The translations under genes were made by a program, and so were the position numbers. The notes beneath the pieces were generated by a model, which was given only the letters and a program-made list of their open reading frames with translations, was not told the DNA's origin and ran no database searches. Shown piece after piece: positions 1 through 5,005 of a DNA stretch of 29,240 bases (the stretch's first letter is position 1; the number at the start of each line of letters is the position of its first letter). The stretch spans positions 1 through 29,240 of the forward strand of contig CAAEDK010000121.1 of the NCBI GenBank assembly GCA_900754605.1, written 5' to 3'. This DNA is from an uncultured Oscillospiraceae bacterium (lineage in GTDB: Bacteria > Bacillota_A > Clostridia > Oscillospirales > Oscillospiraceae).

Positions 1-47
1 ATATTTATTACAGCTTTGTAGGCAAGATTGACTTGCCCGAAGAATAA
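1..47 (+). CDS. 3' end of a large serine recombinase (partial)
   Basis: Reading from base 3, the first 14 codons give IYYSFVGKIDLPEE followed by TAA at 45-47. This resembles the extreme C-terminus of large serine recombinases of the DUF4368 type, which often end with a beta-strand of the form IxIYYxFVGxIDLP. The recombinase at 9084-10748 has a comparable tail (SIEIHFNLKPLPE). The match is short and the rest of the gene lies outside the window, so this is recognition by pattern only. A hairpin follows directly, and then a maff2-like attachment sequence. That is the same arrangement as at the right end of the element at 145-10859, where recombinase, hairpin and maff2 core occur in the same order. 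If correct, a second integrase-bearing element sits immediately upstream. Confidence 0.5.
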   Translation, partial: IYYSFVGKIDLPEE

Positions 48-54
48 AGCCCGA

Positions 55-103
55 CCTATCCGACACCCTGCGCAAGTGCCGGATAGGAAAGGCAAAATTT
101 TTT
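55..103 (+). terminator. hairpin followed by T-run after the partial recombinase
   Basis: CCTATCCG (55-62) pairs with CGGATAGG (80-87). After one A-C mismatch, CAC (64-66) pairs with GTG (76-78), leaving a 9-nt loop. A run of six T lies at 98-103, ten bases after the stem. The spacing is longer than in a classic intrinsic terminator, so termination is likely but not certain. Confidence 0.45.
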
Positions 104-144
104 ACACTTCTATTACTTCTTTATCGCACATAAGCAAAAAGCCA

Positions 145-165
145 GGGTATGAAACAGCTTATGGC
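145..165 (+). repeat. left attachment-site repeat (attL-like)
   Basis: GGGTATGAAACAG is followed by CTTATGGC and matches 10839-10859 except at two positions. Bases 134-144 (gcaaaaagcca) plus the core read AKSQGMKQLMA, as in the middle of Maff2 proteins. The frame is closed on both sides by TAA (131-133) and TAG. Only about 11 codons of maff2-like sequence are present, so upstream DNA is not intact maff2. Confidence 0.65.
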
Positions 166-215
166 TAAGTAGATGTAATCAAGAAAAGAAAGGAAAAGCA
201 CAATCCAGACGGAAC

Positions 216-244
216 CGGCGGTTGTGTCAAGAAATATTTGTGGA
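216..244 (+). repeat. left subterminal inverted repeat
   Basis: GTGTCAAGAAATATTTGTGGA (positions 224-244) matches the reverse complement of 10779-10799 at 19 of 21 bases. CGGCGG (216-221) lies outside it, mirrored by CCGCCG (10801-10806) on the right. Paired repeats just inside both ends fit recombinase-binding arms of the serine recombinase. That role is inferred. Confidence 0.65.
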
Positions 245-266
245 ATAGCAAGAACTTTGATATAAT
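238..266 (+). promoter_or_regulatory. promoter of the cargo operon
   Basis: TATAAT is at 261-266, with TTGTGG at 238-243 and a 17-base spacer. The -35 hexamer matches the consensus only moderately, but the -10 is perfect. The -35 lies inside the left inverted repeat, so recombinase binding could affect expression of the downstream genes. Confidence 0.55.
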
Positions 267-308
267 GGGAACAGAAACCCCGGAACCGGGAGAAAGGCAG
301 GAGGATAA

Positions 309-533
309 ATGCACATAAGCTATAAACCCCTCTGGCACACGCTGGTTGAGCGCAATATGAGGAAAGAGGACTTGCGGATTGCCGCCGGTCTTACCACAAA
401 TATGATTGCCAACATGGGTAAAGGCAAAAACATCAGCATGGAAACGCTGGTTCGTATCTGCGAAGCCCTGAATTGTGGCATTTTGGATGTAATTGAATTA
501 GAGCAGGACAAAGACGCTGAAAAATTAAATTGA
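309..533 (+). CDS. small XRE/Cro-type helix-turn-helix regulator
   Basis: A 74-residue protein made almost entirely of one Cro/C1-type HTH domain. The segment LRIAAGLTTNMIANMGKG forms the helix-turn-helix, and ISMETLVRICEALNCGILDVIEL is the typical closing helix pair of this short family. GGAGG lies 6 bases before the ATG at 309, and a TATAAT promoter stands just upstream. It is the first gene of an apparent operon with the SnoaL-like and metallo-hydrolase genes, so local autoregulation is the simplest role, though no operator was identified. There is no ligand or oligomerisation domain beyond the HTH. Confidence 0.8.
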   Translation: MHISYKPLWHTLVERNMRKEDLRIAAGLTTNMIANMGKGKNISMETLVRICEALNCGILDVIELEQDKDAEKLN

Positions 534-551
534 CAAGGAAGGCGCTGCGAA

Positions 552-971
552 ATGGACAATAGAGAAAAAATTATCAGACTTTGGTTTGATATGTGGCTTG
601 CAAAAAAAGATTTGGGTATATTTAATGTATTTTCTGATAATGCCGTATATATTGAAAGTTGGGGGCCAGAGTACCACGGCTCCAAGAAAATAAAACTTTG
701 GTTTGAGGAATGGAATACCCGTGGAACTGTCTTGCAATGGGACATCAAGCAATTTTTCCATAAAGGCAATCAAACCATTGTTGAATGGTATTTCAAAAAT
801 AAGATGGACGCCGGTAACGTAGAAGCGTTTGATGGAATGTCACTGATAGAATGGACGCCAGATGGCAAGATTGCTCTCTTAAAAGAATTTGGTTGTAACG
901 AAAATCGGTATGACCCTTATAAAGATGGCAATATACCACATTTCAGAGATGAAAATGCAAAGTGGTTTTAA
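552..971 (+). CDS. SnoaL-like / NTF2-fold protein
   Basis: A 139-residue protein with the pattern of the SnoaL-like NTF2 superfamily. An N-terminal helix (REKIIRLWFDMWLAKKD) is followed by FSDNAVYIESWGPEYHGSKKI, and then by beta-strands including TIVEWYFKNK and SLIEWTPDGKIALLKEF. Members of the fold are small cone-shaped enzymes, such as cyclases and isomerases, or binding proteins; the substrate cannot be read here. Start ATG 552 is preceded by AAGGAAGG. It lies 18 bases after the HTH gene and 34 bases before the metallo-hydrolase gene, which suggests one transcript. Base composition is clearly more AT-rich than the mobilization and replication genes downstream, which points to separately acquired cargo. 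Confidence 0.75.
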   Translation: MDNREKIIRLWFDMWLAKKDLGIFNVFSDNAVYIESWGPEYHGSKKIKLWFEEWNTRGTVLQWDIKQFFHKGNQTIVEWYFKNKMDAGNVEAFDGMSLIEWTPDGKIALLKEFGCNENRYDPYKDGNIPHFRDENAKWF

Positions 972-1005
972 CTGGAAATTCAGTTGCTGGAGGTAATTAT
1001 GCGGA

Positions 1006-1770
1006 ATGGATAATTGGTTTACCATTGAGCAAATAGACCGTGATACATTCTCTATTAGCGAATACAAGCACTGGGAAGAAACACATTGTTATCTATTATG
1101 TGGGGAAAAATATGCTATTCTCATTGATACAGGTTTAGGCGTTTCCAACATCAGAAAAATTGTGGACTCTCTGACAAAGCTGCCTGTTATGACAGTTACA
1201 ACTCATGTTCATTGGGATCACATTGGCGGGCATAAGTATTTTGATAATATCGCCGTACATGAAGCGGAAAAGGACTGGCTATCGGTCAGGTTTCCGATAC
1301 CATTGCAAGTTGTGAAGAATAATTTGACAAGGCTTCCTTGTGATTTTCCAAGAGATTTTGATATTAACGCTTATCAGATTTTTCAAGGTATCCCACAAAG
1401 AATTTTACACGATGGCGATTTTCTAAATTTAGGCGGGCGGGAAATTCAAGTTGTTCACACGCCGGGACATTCTCCCGGACATTGTTGCTTTTACGAACCA
1501 GAACGAAACTATTTGTATTCCGGGGATTTGATATACAAGGGAAGCCTGGACGCATTTTACCCAACTACCGACCCGAAGCTATTCTATCAATCTATAAGGC
1601 GAATACGGAAATACAATATAAAAAAAGTTCTGCCCGGACACCATCAGTTGGATATTCCCGTTTCTTTGATAGCCGATATTGAAGCCGGATTTGCACAATT
1701 AGAGAGAGCCGGAAAACTCAAACAGGGAAATGGATTGTTTAAGTTTCAGGATTTCCAAATTCATATATAA
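1006..1770 (+). CDS. MBL-fold metallo-hydrolase
   Basis: A 254-residue metallo-beta-lactamase-fold hydrolase. The HxHxDH motif is at residues 67-72 (THVHWDHIGGH). Further metal ligands are H155 in HTPGHSPGH, D174 in YSGD and H212 in PGHH, so the dinuclear site is complete. The HTPGHSPG context fits the glyoxalase II-like or general hydrolase branch rather than a true beta-lactamase; the substrate is unknown. The start is odd: the strong GGAGG (989-993) is best spaced for an ATG at 999 that encodes only MRNG and stops at TAA overlapping the real start region. Translation from ATG 1006 may depend on re-initiation. It is the last gene of the AT-rich cargo operon and is followed by a terminator. 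Confidence 0.85.
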   Translation: MDNWFTIEQIDRDTFSISEYKHWEETHCYLLCGEKYAILIDTGLGVSNIRKIVDSLTKLPVMTVTTHVHWDHIGGHKYFDNIAVHEAEKDWLSVRFPIPLQVVKNNLTRLPCDFPRDFDINAYQIFQGIPQRILHDGDFLNLGGREIQVVHTPGHSPGHCCFYEPERNYLYSGDLIYKGSLDAFYPTTDPKLFYQSIRRIRKYNIKKVLPGHHQLDIPVSLIADIEAGFAQLERAGKLKQGNGLFKFQDFQIHI

Positions 1771-1776
1771 TCAAAG

Positions 1777-1816
1777 CTGCCGTTGCAGGAACAACCATTC
1801 CCACAACGGCAGTTTT
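1777..1816. terminator. bidirectional terminator between convergent genes
   Basis: CTGCCGTTG (1777-1785) pairs perfectly with CAACGGCAG (1804-1812) and is followed by TTTT. On the other strand the stem is followed by CTTTGATTA. It separates the cargo operon from the convergent XRE gene, whose stop codon begins at 1818 on the minus strand. Confidence 0.75.
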
Positions 1817-2637
1817 CATTTCCACGGCCTGCGCCGGAAGTTCATACCGGACTGTTTTATCAGCGGGGATTTCTTGAACAGCTTCTTCAAAAGGCTTCGT
1901 TCCTCTTGTGAGAGCCGCTTATATTTAAGCTGAAACGCCTTGCAGAATATCTCCGTGAATTGCTGAACCCTGTCCCCCGGCGATTGCATGGCCTTTTGTA
2001 CTTCCCGTATCAGTTCATCGGCGGGCGTGGTATCCGGCGCACTTTCACTGTCATTTTCGTGCGCCTTGCGTATGTCGTGGAGAATGGCATCCCATGTTTT
2101 GTGCGTCACATGGCAGAAGAAATCTTCTTCCTCTACCTGACAGGCTTCCAATACTTTGATTGCCCGGTCTGCCGTAGCTTCGGGATGTTCTTCCAGTATC
2201 ATAGCCCGTAAAGCAGCCAGTGAGCTGTTTGTGTCATGAAAGTGCATGGTTGCTATCCCGTCCACATAGATTTCTGCGTCTGCCAACAGTTCCCTGAATT
2301 TTTCATGGGAGATAATCTCACACAGCAGCCGGTTGTTGAAGCGTTCACTTTTCAGCAGTTCCACGACTTCATCACTCAAATGTAATTCTTCTATCGGCGT
2401 GTTTTCATATTTCCGATTGTTGGTAAGGCCGAGCAGATAGTCAACGGACACCTGATAAAAGTCTGCCAGCTTCAACAGGCTGCCGTGATTGATTTCCTTG
2501 TATTCATCGTTGTCGTTTTCATAGCTGCCGAGGGCTGATTTTGAAATGCCGGTTTCCTGCGCCAGTTCTTCCAGATTTAAGCCCCGTTCCACCCGTAAAT
2601 CTTTCAGGCGTTCCTGTACGGAAATGCGGGTTTTCAT
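1816..2637 (-). CDS. XRE-family regulator with long C-terminal domain
   Basis: A 273-residue protein. Residues 7-70 form a canonical Cro/C1 HTH domain, with LEELAQETGISKSALGSYE as the helix-turn-helix and LLKLADFYQVSVDYLLG as its closing helices. The remaining 200 residues are mostly helical and acidic in the middle; no known domain is recognised. The family is common as the regulator of integrative elements in Clostridia, where it probably represses mobility or replication functions, but its target here is unproven. It points away from the replication and mobilization genes. It has its own promoter at 2682-2687 and converges on the cargo operon. Confidence 0.85.
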   Translation of the reverse strand: MKTRISVQERLKDLRVERGLNLEELAQETGISKSALGSYENDNDEYKEINHGSLLKLADFYQVSVDYLLGLTNNRKYENTPIEELHLSDEVVELLKSERFNNRLLCEIISHEKFRELLADAEIYVDGIATMHFHDTNSSLAALRAMILEEHPEATADRAIKVLEACQVEEEDFFCHVTHKTWDAILHDIRKAHENDSESAPDTTPADELIREVQKAMQSPGDRVQQFTEIFCKAFQLKYKRLSQEERSLLKKLFKKSPLIKQSGMNFRRRPWK

Positions 2638-2681
2638 AGATACATCGCTCCTTCCTGCGGCTGGCTGCCGCCGTCCATCCC

Positions 2682-2690
2682 ATTATACCA
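2682..2690 (-). promoter_or_regulatory. extended -10 promoter of the XRE regulator
   Basis: Read on the minus strand, the sequence is TGGTATAAT: a perfect -10 with an extended TGn. It lies about 45 bases before the ATG at 2637. No good -35 was seen, as is usual with extended -10 sites. Confidence 0.55.
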
Positions 2691-2886
2691 TACCCGTTCC
2701 GCAATCGTGGAAATTTTCGTTTTTGGGACGGTTTTCCTACTTTGTGGATATACGGGAGAAGGCTCAAAAATGTGCCATAATGGGCTTAGTTCATCGATGG
2801 ATTATTCCAATCGAATGACCGGCCTGTATGGGATATGCTCCTCGGCGATGTAGCGCAACGACTTGCGGCAGGGAAATGGAGGAACC

Positions 2887-3033
2887 ATGACCGCAACGAG
2901 CGTACCAAAGGGAGCGAAACGCCGTTGTGAGAGCCAGGGGCAGGAACGACATCAGGGAGAACCGGCGAAAATGAACACCGAATTGATACCGAAACACAAC
3001 AATCCGATAGGGCATAGTCTACCCTATCCGTAA
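2887..3033 (+). CDS. possible small ORF (48 aa), perhaps truncated
   Basis: An ATG at 2887, 4 bases after GGAGG (2878-2882), opens 48 codons ending LIPKHNNPIGHSLPYP before TAA at 3031. The same frame stays open after that stop and repeats the motif as APKHNT, 33 codons downstream. The 13-base direct repeat ccgaaacacaaca (2989-3001 and 3088-3100) is therefore in frame. That periodicity suggests coding sequence with an early stop, but it could be chance within a regulatory or RNA-coding region. No domain is recognised. Confidence 0.3.
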   Translation: MTATSVPKGAKRRCESQGQERHQGEPAKMNTELIPKHNNPIGHSLPYP

Positions 3034-3170
3034 TACTACGGGGGATTTCCGGGCGGCTCTATGGCCGCTTTTCCCTTGAAAATCGCCCCGAAACACAACA
3101 CTAAAATCTGTTATCCGTCTATTGCGGCTGTTACGGCTGAAATGGGCGGATTTTTGTTTAAGGAGGCACC

Positions 3171-3362
3171 ATGCCGAGAATGCCGAAAAAGAGGAAGCTG
3201 GAACTGTCTTTCTTCCTCAATGAACGGGGGCGGGTAACGTACAACGACCTTTGCCGGAAATGCCAGCGTACTTGCAAGCAGAGTTTCCGGGCGGTCATTG
3301 TGGACTGCCCCCATTATCTTTCCAAACGCTCAAAACGAAAAGTAAAGGAGGACACCGATTGA
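3171..3362 (+). CDS. small cysteine-rich protein, copy A
   Basis: A 63-residue basic protein of unknown function. It contains CRKCQRTC (C-x2-C-x3-C) followed by KQSFRAVIVDCPHY, a possible four-cysteine metal-binding knuckle with a nearby His. AAGGAGG precedes ATG 3171. It abuts the RepA_N-like gene, whose start follows its TGA directly. It matches the 65-residue protein at 25620-25817 at 31 of 51 aligned positions, including all four of these cysteines and the KQSF, CPHY and SKRSK blocks. The homologue belongs to the host ICE, so the family travels with unrelated mobile elements. A small zinc-binding, nucleic-acid-interacting role is plausible from the charge and cysteines, but is only inferred. 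Confidence 0.75.
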   Translation: MPRMPKKRKLELSFFLNERGRVTYNDLCRKCQRTCKQSFRAVIVDCPHYLSKRSKRKVKEDTD

Positions 3363-3701
3363 ATGGAAGTTGAATTTATGACCGCAGACACCCCCTTGCC
3401 GCCCTGTATGCCGCTGCCGAGAGCCATGCTGCGGCTCCCGATCAGCAGCACCGCCAAGGTCATGTACGCCCGGATGTTGGATATTGTTTTTGTATCCGGC
3501 ATAGAGGACACCAATGGGATTTTATTTATCCATTTCCCCATCGTGGAACTGGCGGCGGCACTTGCCCGCAGCACCATGACCGTGAAGCGTTCCCTGAATG
3601 AATTGGAGGACGCCGGACTGATACTGCGAGTGCGTCAGGGCTTCGGGGAACCCAACAAGATATATGTACTCATTCCGAAAAAGGAGGACAGCCGCCTATG
3701 A
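3363..3701 (+). CDS. RepA_N-like replication initiator domain protein
   Basis: A 112-residue protein resembling the N-terminal domain of RepA_N replication initiators. The signature elements are LPISSTAKVMYARMLDI, then a G-rich turn with FIHFPIVELAAAL, then STMTVKRSLNELEDAGLILRVRQGFGEPNKIYVL, a winged-helix HTH ending in the classic GLI-R-RQG-G-PN-IYV strand. Full-length plasmid RepA_N proteins are two to three times longer, so this is only the DNA-binding module. It may be an initiator or a regulator of the primase and helicase genes downstream. The start could be ATG 3363, directly after the upstream stop, or ATG 3378. It overlaps the next gene by 4 bases (ATGA), indicating coupled translation. 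Confidence 0.75.
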   Translation: MEVEFMTADTPLPPCMPLPRAMLRLPISSTAKVMYARMLDIVFVSGIEDTNGILFIHFPIVELAAALARSTMTVKRSLNELEDAGLILRVRQGFGEPNKIYVLIPKKEDSRL

Positions 3702-4012
3702 ATGAAAAGCTGGAAGCACTCAATCAGGAGATAGAGAAAACGGAAAAGAAGCTGCAGAGGGCGCAGCATGAAGAAAAGATGTTGGAACACCAGATAAAGA
3801 CGCTGACACGGAAGGAACGGACGCACCGGCTTTGCACCAGAGCCGCCATGCTGGAAAGCTACCTTCCCCACCCGGAAGCCATCACGGATGAACAGGTCAG
3901 TTTGTTCTTGAAGCTGCTGTTCCACAAAGACAGCACCCGTCAGCTCATGGAAAAAGTATTTGCCGGTAACGGTAATTTTCAGGGAGAGGACGCAGGCCGG
4001 AAACGGCCATGA
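3698..4012 (+). CDS. DUF3847 family protein
   Basis: A 104-residue protein. Residues 1-45 are a charged coiled coil (LEALNQEIEKTEKKLQRAQ onward). It is followed by RTHRLCTRAAMLESYLP and LTDEQVSLFLKLLF-like helices, the hallmark of the DUF3847 family common in clostridial mobile elements. Its function is unknown. Family members sit beside mobilization and replication genes, as here between the RepA_N-like protein and the candidate oriT. Its start overlaps the stop of the preceding gene by 4 bases, so the three genes 3171-4012 form one transcription unit. No Shine-Dalgarno oddity was noted (AAAGGAGG lies upstream). Confidence 0.75.
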   Translation: MNEKLEALNQEIEKTEKKLQRAQHEEKMLEHQIKTLTRKERTHRLCTRAAMLESYLPHPEAITDEQVSLFLKLLFHKDSTRQLMEKVFAGNGNFQGEDAGRKRP

Positions 4013-4053
4013 TTGCTTTCAGAGCCGCAGCCCGTGGACTGCCCCTCTGAAAG

Positions 4054-4103
4054 AGGGCGCAACTATACACCACCTGAAGGTAGTGTGTTGCGCCCTGCCG
4101 GGG
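4054..4103 (+). other. candidate oriT of the inserted element (MobQ type)
   Basis: AGGGCGCAAC (4054-4063) and GTTGCGCCCT (4087-4096) form a perfect 10-bp inverted repeat. Inside it, ACACcACCT (67-75 of this hundred) pairs with AGGTaGTGT (4078-4086) around a 2-base loop. The inner hairpin is followed at once by TTGCGCCCTGCCGGGG. Known MobQ origins (pSK41, RSF1010 type) have a hairpin just before TAAGTGCGCCCT with nicking near its end, and pSK41 continues TACGGG. The TGCGCCCT octamer here is at 4089-4096. The cognate-class relaxase starts about 900 bases downstream. The assignment is by pattern and context. Confidence 0.65.
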
Positions 4104-4158
4104 CTTCCTGCGGAAAGCGGATGATTGCCCGCAGCGTTCCGGCTCCAGCCAATCATCA

Positions 4159-4198
4159 CAGGGGAAGCTACACTTCCCCTGCGCTGGCTGCCGCCAGC
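4159..4198 (+). repeat. two consecutive hairpins downstream of oriT candidate
   Basis: CAGGGGAAG (4159-4167) pairs with CTTCCCCTG (4173-4181) around a 5-base loop, and GCTGGC (4183-4188) pairs with GCCAGC (4193-4198) around a 4-base loop. There is no T-run, so a terminator is unlikely. Such stacked hairpins next to an oriT can act as accessory binding or single-strand initiation sites, but no function is shown. The 354-base stretch 4013-4366 holds no gene. Confidence 0.5.
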
Positions 4199-4316
4199 TA
4201 CCCCTTTGTGGACTTGCCGCCCGGAAACACCTTGCGCTGCAAGCTGTTCCCGTTCAGCAAGTTTATTCAAATCCAATCACAATTACATTTTTCAAGATTA
4301 TTTTCAAACCGTCTCA

Positions 4317-4345
4317 TTGCATGGAGTAGTCTACTCCACTATAAT
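4317..4345 (+). promoter_or_regulatory. promoter with internal palindromic operator
   Basis: TTGCAT (4317-4322) and TATAAT (4340-4345) are 17 bases apart. The spacer is filled by the perfect palindrome TGGAGTAG-T-CTACTCCA (4322-4338). A protein bound there would lie between the two promoter elements. The half-site TGGAGT...ACTCCA resembles sites of AdhR/NmlR-like MerR regulators, but that likeness is from memory and no MerR gene is in the window. Confidence 0.7.
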
Positions 4346-4366
4346 TAAGGCAGGAGGTGTTGAGAA

Positions 4367-4846
4367 ATGGCGAATGAAGATAAAAAAGATTTTAATGCCA
4401 TGCTACACGATAGCAAGGATATGCCTAAATTTCAGACCATTACCGACCAGAAAAGCATTGAGAAATATGGCGGAAGCAGAATGTATTTTGCCCCGCCAAT
4501 CGATTATGACAAGGTAATGAAACTAATTCCTTATGGCAAAGTAATTACTGTCGGAAAAATCCGTGAATATTTTGCTGAACTGAATGGAGCGGATTTCACA
4601 GAGCCTATTACAGCAGGAATTTTTGTATCTATTGCAGCATGGGCGAGTTACCAGCGTTCCGAAGATGAAACCCCGTATTGGCGAACCTTAAAGGCAAACG
4701 GGGAATTGAACGCAAAATATCCCGGCGGTATAGAAGCACAAAAGGAAAAACTGGAAGCAGAAGGCCACACAATTATTCAGAAAGGACGCACAAATATAAA
4801 GTATTTCGTAAAGGACTATGAAAGCGTTCTTTTTGATTTGAGATAG
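4367..4846 (+). CDS. MGMT-like alkyltransferase-like (ATL) protein
   Basis: A 159-residue protein with the DNA-binding fold of O6-methylguanine methyltransferases. It shows PYGKVITVGKIREYFA (the conserved PYG-V-TYG-IA block), PYWRTLKANGEL in the position of the PCHRV active-site strand, and GGIEAQKEKLEAEGH matching the G-Q-LLEEG end of the family. The whole protein has no cysteine, so it cannot be a methyl acceptor. Trp replaces the active-site residue region as in ATL proteins, which flag alkylated bases for nucleotide excision repair. That role is inferred by homology. It has a good AGGAGGT site, its own operator-bearing promoter, and an AT-rich composition unlike its neighbours, which suggests cargo picked up between the oriT and the relaxase gene. 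Confidence 0.75.
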   Translation: MANEDKKDFNAMLHDSKDMPKFQTITDQKSIEKYGGSRMYFAPPIDYDKVMKLIPYGKVITVGKIREYFAELNGADFTEPITAGIFVSIAAWASYQRSEDETPYWRTLKANGELNAKYPGGIEAQKEKLEAEGHTIIQKGRTNIKYFVKDYESVLFDLR

Positions 4847-4935
4847 GAATTTTGAGTTGTAAAATATCCCATCATCGGGCCAACCTGACCCGAACTTTCA
4901 AAACTGAATACCAGCCGCCCACCGGCGGCACCACC

Positions 4936-4974
4936 GAGCAGGAAATCTTGAAACAGGTTCCCTGCTCTTTTTTT
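4936..4974 (+). terminator. intrinsic terminator before the relaxase gene
   Basis: GAGCAGG (4936-4942) pairs with CCTGCTC (4961-4967) and is followed by seven T (4968-4974). It ends the ATL transcript. The relaxase gene begins 31 bases later, so relaxase expression needs read-through or another signal. Confidence 0.75.
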
Positions 4975-5005
4975 GCCCGGACGCCGGGAGAAAGGAGGAC
5001 ACGAC

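Larger units (their letters stand above)
2638..3170. other. 533-bp mostly non-coding region with repeats
   Basis: Between the XRE gene and the Cys-rich gene there is no confident gene. It holds the XRE promoter, the possible small ORF at 2887-3033, a hairpin GATAGGG (3006-3012) / CCCTATC (3022-3028), the 99-base-spaced direct repeat ccgaaacacaaca, and a GC hairpin GCGGC (3053-3057) / GCCGC (3064-3068) followed by TTTT. The last could end a short transcript. Confidence 0.5.

Noticed and set aside
1006..1770. Beta-lactam resistance gene
   Set aside because: The MBL motifs are general; HTPGHSPG and the absence of a signal peptide fit a cytoplasmic hydrolase better than a secreted beta-lactamase.
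2743..2751. DnaA-box-like TGTGGATAT
   Set aside because: One mismatch to TGTGGATAA and only a single copy; not enough to claim an origin.
4973..5005. Longer relaxase start at TTG 4973
   Set aside because: It begins within the T-run of a terminator and lacks a ribosome site; TTG 5006 is well placed after AAAGGAGG and fits the family N-terminus.
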